Assembly: GCA_037176885.1 (NCBI GenBank) | Contig: JAWWNJ010000016.1 | Span: forward strand, 1,488,001-1,552,000 | Length of the DNA: 64,000 bases | Origin: Favolaschia claudopus | Lineage: Eukaryota; Basidiomycota; Agaricomycetes; Agaricales; Mycenaceae | Reading direction: 5' to 3' | Shown here: positions 1 through 8,923 of the stretch, piece after piece | Numbering within the stretch: position 1 is the first letter of the stretch | How the letters are laid out: every line of letters starts with the position of its first letter | Translations under genes and position numbers: made by a program | Notes under the pieces: model-generated | What the model was told of the DNA's origin: nothing | The model's input: the letters and a program-made list of their open reading frames with translations, nothing else | Database searches by the model: none

Positions 1-18
1 TGACCCCGTTCCATCCAG

Positions 19-2071
19 GTACGCCAATATGGATTGGATTACCGCTTGCATCCTTCGCTGGGTCCATGCCCGCCTTCGCAAGGTCGTCTCATACGACATT
101 GTTTGCCAATGGTTCAAGCATCTGTTTGAACGCCTCAAACAGCTTCCGCCCCTCGTTCGCCTAACGGTCATCATCCATTTCTTCAATTTCGTCATCCCCA
201 AGATGCACATACACGCGCATACGCTTAAATGTCAGCTTTGTTTTTCTCTGAACTACCTCGCGGGCGCTGGGCAGACGGACGGGGAAGGGATTGAGCGGCC
301 TTGGGCCAACATCGGTGGGGTCGCGTCGAGTACGCGTGAGATGGGGCCGGGCTCGCGAGCCGACGTTTTGGACGACCATTGGGCGTTCTGGAATTGGTGC
401 AAGCTGATCACTTTAGGTAAGTATTCTTCTTGAAAGCGAATCGCAGGTCACTGACCATCTTTCACAGGGGAATTGCTCCGGAAACGGCTGGACAAGGCCA
501 AGCGCGAGCGAGACATTCAGAAGGAGGCGTTTGAGGCTTTCACAGCGGAGCAACATGAGCGAGTCGCGGGTTGGGAGAAGATGGCGCAGGAATATGAGGC
601 GGACCCTTCCAATGGGAAGAATCCGTACGAGGTGACGACGAGCGGTATGTTGTTATCCTTTGTTCTCATGTGCAGATCTAACACATTCTTAGCCTTGAAA
701 GAATCGGATGTGAGGCTGAAGCTGGCGGAGGAAGAGGCCGCTGACGCAGCGAGGGGCGTTCCGTCTCTGCACGACGTGAGCCCTAGCTCGTTCGTCCATA
801 ACGGCTTGGAGCTGGAAGATCAGCAGTGCGTTTACTGAGTTTCTTTTTGCGGCTGCTTGCTGACTTCATTTTTTCCAAGGCGGCGCTTACGCATCCAGAT
901 TGAGCTCAAGAAGGCCGGTACTACCACCCAGCAGATCGATATAATCGCGCTGCGACGAACCCTCAGCCGCGGGATCGTCCGTTTTCGCAAGTTGCAAGCC
1001 ACATATTCGCCCAGGGCTCTTCAAGCTTTAGCGCGGCGCGGAGGCGAGGCCGAGGAGCTTCCCGAGACAACGCCGTTGATGCTGCCCTCTGCGTTGACGC
1101 CCGAGGAGCGGGAGGTGGGGTGTGTGGCAGGGGTGCAGCACATTGAGCAGCTCCTTCGAGACGCTCAATGTTCTGAGGCCCTGATGCGTCTTCGCAATCA
1201 ACTTCACATCAAAAGCCGGTATTTCGACTATAAAGCCCTCCACGCACGCCATCAAGGGGCGAACACTCGAACTCGGACCCTGGTCGCTAGAAACGAAAGC
1301 AAGATTCGCCTCCATTCGGAGAAGTACCAGGCGGCGTGGGAGGCGCTGCGTCTGCTGGCCGGAGGGGATGTTTCGAAGGTTGGATGGAGGAGATTGCGGA
1401 AGGAAGACGTGAGGACCATGGAGGACCCGGAAGAGCTGACGAAGCGCCAGGCGCTGCGTGCTCGGCAGGACGCGACGCGTCAGGAGCGGATCAGGCGTTT
1501 GCAAGAGGAAGGGGAGGATGTCCGAATGCACGAGGAGGAAGAAGGCAATCAGGGCGAGGAAGCGGAGGTATCTGCCAACCCAGCGGAGAACAGAAGGGAG
1601 GTGTCGTGGATTTGGACGATGGCTGGTTCCACGGGGTCGGACGCCGAGCTGGAGGATGCGCTGCGCATCGAGTGGACGAAGGCGCGCGCTCGAAGCCGGC
1701 GTTGGGCGGAGGAAGTGCTGCTCTTGAACGAAGAGCACCGCCGTGCTCTGGTTTCTTTCGAGCATGAGGCTGTCAGGTGGGAGGCAAGGGCAAAGGAGGT
1801 GCCGGTCGGGAGCGTGGAGGTCGGGTTTGCCCAGGGCGCCATTGCGTACGCCCTGAGGCAGGCGGCAATGTTCCGAACGCTGGCGGCTAGGCTGGAGGTC
1901 AGCATGACTGAAATCCACCGCGGCCGCGGTCGCAAGCGTATGGCTGCATTGCCATCAGCAGCGGAGGGGGAGGAGGAGGAGGCGGGCAGCGACGACGACG
2001 ACGACGACGAAGGCGCCGGCGGGGTAGCGAGCGACGAAGAGTTCTTCATGGGGGGCGAGGCTGAGGAGTAG
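19..2071 (+). CDS. Outer KDZ transposase, C-terminal part, uninterrupted copy
   Basis: KDZ (Kyakuja-Dileera-Zisupton) transposase with an RNase H-fold catalytic core. Exons read 19-416, 468-644, 693-825 and 881-2071, joined by GT..AG introns of 48-55 bp, giving about 630 residues. The first exon opens with YANMDW and carries SYDIVCQW, FVIPKMHIHAH and TDGEGIER, the conserved core blocks of the family. The catalytic-domain end STREMGPGS..DDHWAFWNW follows. The last exon is a long basic/acidic helical tail ending in a Glu/Asp run and SDEEFFMGG. The upstream catalytic block FLALDACF lies before the window; it is seen at 8924-9079 in unit 2. This is the only copy of the gene not split by the 13.67-kb element, and its frame is open throughout. 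The family assignment is secure, but activity cannot be judged because the N-terminus is outside the window and is lost at the unit junction in the other units. Confidence 0.88.
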
Positions 2072-2279
2072 CGTGCGTGGCTGGGGAGGCGGGCGGGCGG
2101 CGGGATACGGCGGGATGAGTGGCGGCTAAATAGCCGCCTATAGCGCTTATTAAATATATAAACATTTTCGGTATCATTTTTTGACCGTAAGCGCCGTACG
2201 CGCTTCTTTCTCAACGCATCATTTTTGATGCCCACCTCGGCATACTGAGCCATTTGATCTGAAATAAAATCTGATTGAC
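2072..2279 (+). terminator. 3' flank of the outer KDZ gene with two strong hairpins
   Basis: This non-coding stretch between the KDZ stop codon and the element end contains two hairpins. A perfect 8-bp-arm hairpin, GGCGGCTA-AA-TAGCCGCC, lies at 2121-2138. A 6-bp-arm hairpin, GCATCA-TTTT-TGATGC, lies at 2216-2231. An A/T-rich stretch (TTATTAAATATATAAAC) lies between them. Transcript 3'-end formation or transposase recognition is possible; neither is shown. Confidence 0.4.
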
Positions 2280-2442
2280 TTGCCGGCGGCTACACGGTGT
2301 GTACAAGATGCCGGAGAAGCCGGACATACGCTATAACAGTAAACAAGGACAGCTTTCCACTATATATAGGTACCGGCATATTTTTGCAAAAGACGTTTGG
2401 GTTGCCCAAGTACATTTTGCAAAAACGCCACCAAATGGGGTG
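2280..2442 (+). repeat. Right terminal and subterminal region of the outer KDZ element
   Basis: Read inward from 2442, the end starts CACCCCATTTGGTGGC and aligns base for base over about 80 bp with the left end of the 13.67-kb element (from 9567) and with the right end of the 3.7-kb element (up to 7272). Shared blocks are TTTTTG, TACTTG, TTTxCAAAA and a CTATA box. Further in come a GTCCGGCTTCTCCGGCAT block and GCCGCCGGCA. Between these two blocks is a small hairpin, TACAC-GGT-GTGTA, at 2291-2303. The element joins gypsy leader DNA at 2443. The expected 7-bp target duplication would be GTCGTCA, but its left copy is not visible. Equivalent ends lie at about 25268-25431 and 48257-48420. Confidence 0.75.
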
Positions 2443-2512
2443 GTCGTCAACGACTCTCTCGTCTGTCTCTTCACCACTACTCCAAACTTCACCAACCCCT
2501 TCAAACAATCCG

Positions 2513-3556
2513 ATGGCTGAAGACGGCAATAATACTGTCGCCCGAGGAAAGAAGCGCGCGCCGGAACCATGGGACAGGAACGCCCCGCTCTTCAAAGAAG
2601 ATGAGCCGGAGGAACTCGTTCGTTTCCTGGACCATGTGGAGCGTATGATGGAATTAGATGAGACGCCGGCCGACAAGAAGAACGAGTTCGTCTGCCGCTA
2701 CACCGCTCAAGCTACGGCTGAGGAGTGGCGGCAGTTCGACTCGTTCTCCAAGACGTTCGACGACTTTAAGAAAGAGATTCTGGAAAATTACCCGTCAGTC
2801 GTCGACCAGAAGAAGGGCTCTGTGCAGAAATTGCACAAGCAGCTTCGTAAGTTCGCTGAAGAGGGGATTGACCGGGATGATGAGGACGAGCTCATGCGCC
2901 TCACGCGAACCATGAACGTCGAGGCGAACAAGCTTCTCGATTCGAACTTGATTTCGCACCGGGAAGCCCTCCCGATGTTCTTCTCCAAATTGACTCGCGA
3001 GTTTAAAGAGCGAATCCTGGAGAATCTCGAGAGGAAACCTCCCGCTGAGGACGACGACGAGCCAGATGCCCGCTCATGGACGCTGGCCGAAGTCATGAGT
3101 GAGGCCAAAAAGATCGCGAAACGTTCGACCGCCAACTCGGAGTTCTTTGGCACTTCTGATCGAGGTTACTCGAGCAAGTCAAAGAGCGCCAGCGGCTCTG
3201 GACGAGCGTCGAGCGGGCGGTCGATTCTCCCGAATCCGAACGTTGCGATTAAGAAAGAAGAAGAGGACCCTAACAAGGCCCTTCTTGAGACGATTAAGGT
3301 GTCGGTCGTCACTATGATGGAGCGGCTGGATAATCAGACCTCCCAATTAAAAGAGATCGACGCCGCGACCAAGAAGAAGATGGCTGAGTTAGAGTCCTTC
3401 TATAAGTCCCTACCGGGCAGAGTCCCAGGCGCCGCTGACTCCCAGTCTTACCCGCGAATGCCTACCGTGCAATTCAAAGGGAACCTGGCGGATCAGGGGT
3501 GTCTTTATTGCGACAAGTTTGGGCATTTTAGAGATAAGTGTCTCATCCGGCAAGCC
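2513..3556 (+). CDS. gag: Ty3/gypsy gag, 5' part (unit 1), interrupted
   Basis: Capsid-like gag of a Ty3/gypsy LTR retrotransposon. The ATG at 2513 gives MAEDGNNTVARGKKRAPEPW. A helical domain with a DFKKEILENYP segment follows, then a Ser/Lys linker, a coiled segment and a retroviral zinc knuckle CLYCDKFGHFRDKC (CX2CX4HX4C) near 3509-3540. The frame runs on into the inserted element and stops at 3715. That tail (from about FYKKYWPLPEMHY) is encoded by transposon TIR, not by gag. Skipping 3557-7279 joins QA to HIGSGKMKVV in frame, which is the normal gag C-terminus. Start codons further upstream at 2297 lie in the outer element end and are not credible. This is the cleanest gag copy in the window. 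Confidence 0.85.
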
Positions 3557-3750
3557 CAGCCCATATTGTTGGCTTTTTACAAAAAGTACTGGCCGTTGCC
3601 AGAAATGCATTACAAAAATGTCTGGGTCCACCCACGCTTAGTCATCCCTGCCGGGGGGACAACGGCAAGGGCTGCGGAGCTTGAAATCAATCAAGATCAG
3701 CCCATCAATCTTTGATTTGATGGCTTTTTGGTGCCGTGCCGCAAATCACA

Positions 3751-3828
3751 TTGTTCGGATGCGTTGTCGGGCTTCCCGGACGCATCGGGCTTCTCGGATG
3801 AGTCGGCCTTTTCGGATACATCGGTCGT
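3751..3828 (+). repeat. Subterminal iterons, about 18-22-bp period
   Basis: Four imperfect repeats are built on the pattern TTCGGATGCxTCGGGC: TTCGGATGCGTTGTCGGGC, TTCCCGGACGCATCGGGC, TTCTCGGATGAGTCGGCC and TTTTCGGATACATCGGTC. They lie about 200 bp inside the left end of the 3.7-kb element. Comparable CGGATG/CCGATG repeats occur near the right end of the 13.67-kb element (22979-23036). A transposase-binding role is inferred. Confidence 0.5.
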
Positions 3829-3837
3829 AACCGCAAC

Positions 3838-4850
3838 GTGTTCAGTGTGACGCGTGACCCTGTCACCTCCTCTTCGCTCCCACCACCCCGCCTTCGTTCC
3901 CGCCAGCGCCGCCGCTGCCTAGGGTGGCGGCGCTTGCCGGCGTCGTCATTCTGGCCTTTATACGCTTGCTCGCCGCCGCCACTGCCGCGAATTCAACGGT
4001 CAAACGCTTCACCGACGCGTTTCGTTTTGGCCGCTCCCCGCTCGTTTTGCCAGCACCACACCCACGGAATCCTCCCGTCAATCCTCTCGTCTGAACCCCC
4101 CCTCAGCTTCTACTCCCGCTCCTACTCCACACGAAGCCCTGGCTAGTATCGCCGTCACTGTAAAAACAAAACACTGCCCCGCCCTCGCTTCCGCCGATTT
4201 TCTTCGCCCTCCGATACTACCTCGCTCCCCACCCTCACCTCCCCTCACCTCCCCCTACCTTCTGTCATCTCCCTGTAGCGCTTACACTCGGGGCCGAAAA
4301 TGCTACTCTCGCGCTCAGAGGCTCAATTCTCGCGCGCGTCTCACGCGCTCGATATCCTTGGTTCTACACCGCCGCCCTCATGCGTTCGTTTTGACGGCCA
4401 CCCAGTCCCTCGTTTGCGCCACCTCCCGCCGTCGTTCCCGACGTCCACGCCGGCGCCGCCACGCTCTCGTTCGATGCCCTCGCCCGCACACGCACACCTC
4501 GCTGGTTTGTGTTTGCACGTCCCGCCCCCTCTGTAATCGTCCCCCACGCCCGCTCTCCACCCGACCCTCTGTCGTTCTCCCTCCGCTTGCCTTCCACCCC
4601 ACCATCGATTGTTCACCCCACGCTCGCCCCCCATCGCTCGCTCGGTTGCGATACACTCTGGTTCTCCCCACCCCACCCTCGCCCTACACCCCTCCCTTGC
4701 TCGTTCGGCCGCTCATCCCTCGCTCCCCCGTTTAGACGCCCCACGTTCGACGCCGACCCGCCCTCGTTGGCGCCGCCACTCGACGCCCACCCCGCCACCG
4801 TTCCTTCTCTCGACCGACGCCGATGCCGCCTATCCCTTGTTTACGTTGTT
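3838..4850 (+). other. C-rich low-complexity tract without a credible gene
   Basis: The plus strand is strongly C-rich, with many CCCC and CCACC runs. Open frames in several phases on both strands reflect composition: they are Pro/Ser/Arg-rich with no domain, and different phases are open in different copies because of indels. A T-rich tail with poly(A)-signal-like AATAAAG follows at about 4995-5002. I see no gene here; the G-rich minus strand could form quadruplexes. Confidence 0.5.
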
Positions 4851-5087
4851 TACATGATTGGACTCTGTGTCCGCGTATACATCCATGCTAGTTCTGCTTA
4901 TTAGTGCTGTTTCCTTATTTCATATTCCTCTCTTTTATTCAAGACAATCTTGTCTTTGGTTTTGTACTTCCATAATACATTCTTTCCTGTCTTGAAATAA
5001 AGAAATACCATGAACAGCTGTGTAAGAAGACGCTACGTTGACAACCTAAAACAATGAAGCGCCTAATTTTGCTGAGCGCCAAAACAC

Positions 5088-5157
5088 CGAACTCGTTTCT
5101 ATGTATAGCGAACTCGTTTCAATGTATAGCGAACTCGTTTCGCGTATAGCGAACTCG
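5088..5157 (+). repeat. CGAACTCG iterons, 20-21-bp period
   Basis: Four copies of CGAACTCG start at 5088, 5109, 5130 and 5150. The first three continue TTTC, and ATGTATAG or a variant precedes each later copy. Immediately downstream is an ACGGACGGCGAGCTCGAG block. A similar array, (GA)TATGACGAACTCG followed by ACGGACGGCGACCTCGAC, lies in the 13.67-kb element at 16291-16411. A shared cis-regulatory module is the simplest reading. The array ends about 40 bp before the possible gene at 5198. Confidence 0.6.
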
Positions 5158-5197
5158 CGGATGCCGAATGCAACGGACGGCGAGCTCGAGCGCCAAG

Positions 5198-5439
5198 ATG
5201 GCTCTCAATCCGCCCAGTCAATTCCGATTCATGGTCAGGGATCCTGTAAGTAGCTTGGTGAATATCTCTGTATTTTTTTCGATTTTCTGTAGGTAAAATT
5301 CAAGGCGCTCAAAATTGAGCAAACTGGCCATGTAACCATACAGCTGCAAAGGTCGATCCTCGTAGTCGTGAACTCAAGTACCATGGTTCATTCCGAAATT
5401 AATTTATCTTGCTCTGTAAATGTATTAGATGCATTCTGA
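5198..5439 (+). CDS. Possible two-exon 61-residue protein in the 3.7-kb element
   Basis: The ATG at 5198 opens MALNPPSQFRFMVRDP. It is followed by a consensus intron (GTAAGT..CTGTAG, 5246-5292) and an exon reading VKFKALKIEQTGHVTIQLQ and onward to a TGA at 5437-5439. Splicing keeps the frame, and the sequence is unchanged in the equivalent place in the other two units. No family is recognised. The upstream iteron array could act as its promoter. It is short and has no homologue I can name, so it could be chance. Confidence 0.3.
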
Positions 5440-5839
5440 ATACTGACGAAGACCAAAACGTTTGTGGGACACCATGGGGAGTCTGAATATTCTGAGAAAG
5501 GCTGGAAAAATCTATCAGGAGATATCTCCATAACAATGGTGGTTTGAGCAACATAAAGATTGGTAAAGTATTCTTGAATACAGAGAGCCTAAATCAACAT
5601 CTTCTTGAAAGGCAGCTCCCCAAAAACTGAACTAAAACAGTGAATCACCTGTTTTTAAAAAAGCGAACAGTCCCGTATGAATGAGACAGATATCACCTCG
5701 ATTTTAATATCGGACTACAGCTGAAGATAGTCATAGTCGTATTTAAGCCCTACCGTCTCTTAGAAGAACGAAACGGGTCGAGTATTTCCAAATTTTGCTT
5801 TTGTGATGGTATTCCTTCCCAATTTGGACGCTGGCGTTG

Positions 5840-5864
5840 AGTATCGGTCCATCGGACCGATACT
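5840..5864. repeat. Perfect 25-bp palindrome
   Basis: AGTATCGGTCC and its exact reverse complement GGACCGATACT are separated by ATC. It is preserved in units 2 and 3 (about 28831 and 51826). It could be a protein-binding dyad or a hairpin; no role is shown. Confidence 0.6.
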
Positions 5865-6359
5865 CTGTAGCCAGTCGGAATCGTCTCCGAGCTTGTGACT
5901 CACACGTCACGGCTGCCAGCTCACGGCTCTTCTTCTCTCTCCACCTCCTCCACATCCCTGCTAGCTCGCCTCCGAGTCAACAAAACAACACCGTTCCCTA
6001 CTCATCTCGAAGGTCTGTACCCGGCCATACGGTTACCAGTCCTCTGAGTGGGCATCAAGAGGCACCGTTTTGGCTCTTTTCGAAGGATTTGTGAAATCGG
6101 GGATATGAAGGAGGATGCAGAGGTCGAGAGGGGACGCTATACAGTGAAATTCTTTTCATCTTTCTTTTGCTGTTTTGTTCTACGGCCACAACTGCCGTTG
6201 AATTACGACAGCAATTTGAGGTTTGGATTGCGCAGATGAGTTTTTTTTTCCATTTTTATATCACCCCACTGCTCTGTGTTAGTACGCGGCTCCGACATTT
6301 GGAGTCGCGGAACACCACCCTACCCTACCCTTTACCCCTTACCGGCGAATGGCTGACAA

Positions 6360-6975
6360 TGCATAGAGGACGTACGTATCCGCACCCGTCCGTCGTCGCG
6401 CCTGCACCCGCGACGCTGCACCAGGCTCACACACGCACCCCGCCATACACCCCGCCCGTATTCGTGCACCACACCGCGTATTCTTATCCACCGCCACCCC
6501 CAGCATCTGCGCCCCCCGCTGCACAGCCCGGCGCGTGTTCACCCATCACCGTCCCCGTCCCCGCCGCTGCGCCGCCTCATCTGTGTTCGCCCACGCGTGC
6601 ACCCGCACCCCCGCTGCACGGCCCGCAGCGTATTCCCACCTTTGCCCGCGCACCAAGCCGCGTACCGACGCCCCCCGCCGCCACGTATCCGCGCCCCCAG
6701 CGCCGCACCCCACTCCACCCACACCTCGTGCCGCCGCATCTGCGTTTGCGCGTGCCGCTCCATTCACACCCGCGCATCCCGCCGCCCCCCACCGCATGCA
6801 TTCTTTTAGCGCCAATGGCGCGTAATTTGTCCCGCCGCGTACCCGCACCTGCCGCATCTGTGCCCGCTTCCCCACAAATCACCCCGCTCTGCATGCTTGT
6901 AATCACTCGCGTCCGCCGCGCCGCACTCACACCCGCGCCGCCCCGCCGCCCCCCGCCTTTTTCATTCGTTTAGCG
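6360..6975 (+). other. Second C-rich low-complexity tract with closing palindromes
   Basis: This is a CCCGCACCC-like low-complexity tract. The open frame at 6167-6973 would give a Pro/Ala/His-rich protein with no domain, and its C-terminus changes between copies through single-base indels, so it is not called a gene. Towards the end, TTTAGCGCCAATGGCGCGTAATTT and TTTAGCGCCATTAGCGCTTAATTT form two related inverted repeats about 160 bp apart. Confidence 0.45.
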
Positions 6976-7109
6976 CCATTAGCGCTTAATTTATTCTATT
7001 TGATTTGTAATCTACCTCAACAAAATAATAAAATCTAATTTTGCCACAATTTTGATGCGGTTCGAGTGGCCGCAGCTTCGGCTTGACTGGAGATCATATA
7101 CCAAACACA

Positions 7110-7272
7110 TGGAAACAAGATTGCCGGCGGCCTGAATGTTTTCAGGTGATGCCGGCCAAGCCGGGCATACACCCTGAAAGTAAACAACGCCAAAGGCTCA
7201 TGTATAAAAGTTTTTGTAAAACGTTTATGGCCACGGCCAGTACTTTTTGTAAAAAACCACTTATATGGGGTG
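7110..7272 (+). repeat. Right terminal and subterminal region of the 3.7-kb element
   Basis: This end carries the same ordered blocks as the outer KDZ element end: GCCGGCGG, a hairpin (CCTGAA-TGTT-TTCAGG), ATGCCGGCCAAGCCGGGCAT, GTAAACAA, then TIR sequence with TTTTTGTAAAA, ending ATGGGGTG. The hairpin sits at the same place as TACAC/GTGTA in the outer element but has a different sequence, so pairing potential rather than sequence appears conserved. Confidence 0.7.
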
Positions 7273-7279
7273 GCAAGCC

Positions 7280-7780
7280 CACATAGGGAGTGGAAAGATG
7301 AAGGTCGTAGGGTTCAGAGACTGTTTCCCCGATGGGATACCTATCCCGAAGGACGGGCACAAGTCCAAGAAGCAGCAGGTAGAGGAGTACCGCCCGGCCG
7401 CCCAACCAACGGCCGCTGCGCAAAACTACCAGTCTGTCTTCGCTCAGCTCTCCGTTCTTGACATGGACGAGCAGGAGCTGGAGGCCGCGCAAGCCGCGTT
7501 CAGCCAGAACGAGGAATTCTACTATGACCCGAGAGAAGAAGAATTGGTTTCCTTGCGAGCTGAGCAAGTAAACCTCCAGCGGCAAGTGACGCAACTCCAG
7601 TCGCATGGTTCAGGGGGTGTTCAACCACCCCTTGTGACTCATCAAAGCCAACCTCCCCCGCCGCAATTCGACGCCAACGCTGTTGCGATTCTACTGGCGG
7701 CTGTCTCAGCGAACTCTCGCTCTCCCAACGGGGCTGGTCCCTCCCGAACGGGGAACAGCGCCGAAGGAGAGCATTTTTAG
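7280..7780 (+). CDS. gag: Ty3/gypsy gag, 3' part (unit 1)
   Basis: C-terminal segment of gag, continuing the frame from QA at 3556 once the element and one GCAAGCC copy are removed. It begins HIGSGKMKVVGFRDCFPDG, followed by IPIPKDG; a basic segment of this kind following the zinc knuckle is usual in agaricomycete gypsy elements. A coiled segment rich in Glu/Gln and a Pro/Gln tail follow. It ends CAT TTT TAG. The protease frame is one base back (-1) and is open across this stop. Five Ts at the stop may allow tRNA-Phe slippage into the protease frame. The first residues of the open frame at 7265-7279 are transposon sequence and are excluded. Confidence 0.75.
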   Translation, partial: HIGSGKMKVVGFRDCFPDGIPIPKDGHKSKKQQVEEYRPAAQPTAAAQNYQSVFAQLSVLDMDEQELEAAQAAFSQNEEFYYDPREEELVSLRAEQVNLQRQVTQLQSHGSGGVQPPLVTHQSQPPPPQFDANAVAILLAAVSANSRSPNGAGPSRTGNSAEGEHF

Positions 7781-7866
7781 AGAGTTCGAGGAAGGGGGCA
7801 AAGGGGAAACCCAGTGCGGATAAGCCCCCGGAGAACAGACAAGTACGCCCGCCTGTAGGAAAGAAA

Positions 7867-8923
7867 ATGGAAGTTGTGATGCCGAAGTTGCCCTACAAGC
7901 CGAGGACGCTGCGAAAGCCCGCTGTCGAAGCACAGCCGGCGATCGTTGAAACCAAGGAGAAAGGGCGGGAGGAGACAGAAGAACAAAATGGCGCTCAGCC
8001 GCCGGAGCTTCCGTATAGGAACGTTCCTCCGGTCAAGCCAGCCAAAAGGCCCAACGAACCTAGAGTTCGGCCGGCGGGAGATCCGCCGTTAGTGGCCAAC
8101 GAAAAGAACTACGAGTTGAAGGCGCCCGTAGAGGACCAGGACGATGAGGAGGTCGAATCCTTGATAAAGGAGATCTTCGGAAACCTGGAAATAGCTCTCC
8201 CGCTGGGGAGACTGTTCGCCCTCAGCCCGAAGTTGCTGCGCCAGGCTAAGGCGTTGCTCTCGAAGAAGAGGGTCTCGCCCGCTGTTCGAGTAACCCTAGA
8301 ACAGTTGATTAGCCACGCAGAGAGAGAAGCCGACGAAGATGACGAGTCCTCCAGCGTAACCGTAGAGGACCTACCTTACGAGGTAATAGTTCAGGTCGCG
8401 ACAGCGGCCGACGGACTTATGCCAGCGGGAGCCCTGATCACCGTCGACCCAGTAGTCCAATATTGGCAGTCGATAGTGGAGGGAGAGCCGGTAAGGGATG
8501 TCTTCGTCGCCATCTCCGACAACGCTTCTGCCGGAGAATCAGCGGCCCTGAGAGTGGTCTTCCCGCTCATTCACGGCGCCGCTGAAGTTGAATGTATTCT
8601 GGACGGTGGATCGCAGATCGTGTCCATGGCCCTGTCGGTAGCCACCGAACTAGGAGTCAGCTGGGACCCAGATAACTGCATCCACATGATGAGCGCCAAC
8701 GGGCAAACCGAGAAGTCAGTCGGTCTGGCAAGGAACGTCCCCTTCAGGTTCGGTGACATGACGGTGTACCTTCAAGTGCATGTCATACGAAACCCGGCCT
8801 ACAAGGTGTTGTTGGGGCGACCCTTCGAAATCCTGACCGCCAGCGGTATCAAAAATACCTCTGACGGGAACCAGTTCCTGACTTTGACCGACCCCTCCAC
8901 GCAGAAGCGGGTGGTCGTCCCTA
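7867..8923 (+). pseudogene. pro: gypsy protease region truncated at the tandem junction (unit 1)
   Basis: Aspartic protease domain of the gypsy polyprotein. A charged Pro/Lys-rich linker leads to the domain with ECILDGGSQIVSM (D-G-G-S in place of the common D-S/T-G-A) and ends near KVLLGRPF. The frame is also open upstream of the ATG at 7867, back to the gag stop, consistent with frameshift expression. At 8923 the retroelement is cut and joined to KDZ sequence. The frame carries on for 23 foreign codons to 8994, giving a chimeric end. The protease core is complete, but the link to pol is lost in this copy. Confidence 0.8.
8921..8923. other. Tandem-unit junction, gypsy protease to KDZ gene (unit 1/2)
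   Basis: To the left the sequence matches gypsy (GTGGTCGTCC before CTA). To the right it matches a KDZ exon (TACACGTTCTTCCTCGC, reading FFLALDACF). At the same point in unit 3 gypsy continues as CCTTCCCCAGAGG (54909 on). The two parents share only CTA, so joining by microhomology is inferred. Confidence 0.85.

Larger units (their letters stand above)
3557..7272. mobile_element. 3.7-kb non-autonomous KDZ-type element (unit 1 copy)
   Basis: 3,716 bp flanked by a perfect 7-bp duplication GCAAGCC (3550-3556 and 7273-7279). The left end starts CAGCCCATATTGTTGG and the right end, read inward, starts CACCCCATATAAGTGG. The two inverted repeats stay alignable for about 64 bp, including a shared block TTTTTTACAAAAAGTACTGGC (one mismatch). 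No transposase, DDE domain or cysteine cluster is readable inside. The ends match the outer KDZ element and the 13.67-kb element, so transposition in trans by a KDZ transposase is inferred. The interior holds two C-rich tracts, iteron arrays, one possible small gene and a long palindrome. Copies sit at the same gag position in all units, so insertion preceded the tandem amplification. Confidence 0.85.
1..8923. repeat. Tandem unit 1 (partial, right part), lacking the 13.67-kb insertion
   Basis: This is the right-hand part of a tandemly repeated unit. It contains the 3' half of the outer KDZ gene, the right end of its element, gag split by the 3.7-kb element, and the protease region. It matches units 2 and 3 at an offset of about 22,990 bp, but it has no 13.67-kb insertion: the GAACTAC target is present once, at 250-256. 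Without that insertion a unit would be about 9.3 kb, so unit 1 probably starts about 390 bp before the window. Confidence 0.92.

Noticed and set aside
2297..2512. N-terminal extension of gag starting MCTRCRR
   Set aside because: This DNA is the end of the outer KDZ element plus leader and does not start with ATG; the ATG at 2513 begins normal gag sequence.
2072..2512. A 5' LTR immediately upstream of gag
   Set aside because: This DNA is the 3' flank and end of the outer KDZ element; only about 70 bp of gypsy leader (2443-2512) remains and no matching repeat occurs after pol.
3557..3715. gag C-terminus after the zinc knuckle (FYKKYWPLPEMHY and onward)
   Set aside because: Translated transposon TIR; the real continuation lies at 7280 after the insertion.
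4300..4904. Several 100-180-residue open frames in both strands of the C-rich tract
   Set aside because: Composition-driven, no domains, open in several phases at once and changing phase between copies; not called as genes.
6167..6973. 268-residue Pro/Ala/His-rich open frame
   Set aside because: Low complexity, no ATG context or domain, and the C-terminus differs between units through single-base indels.
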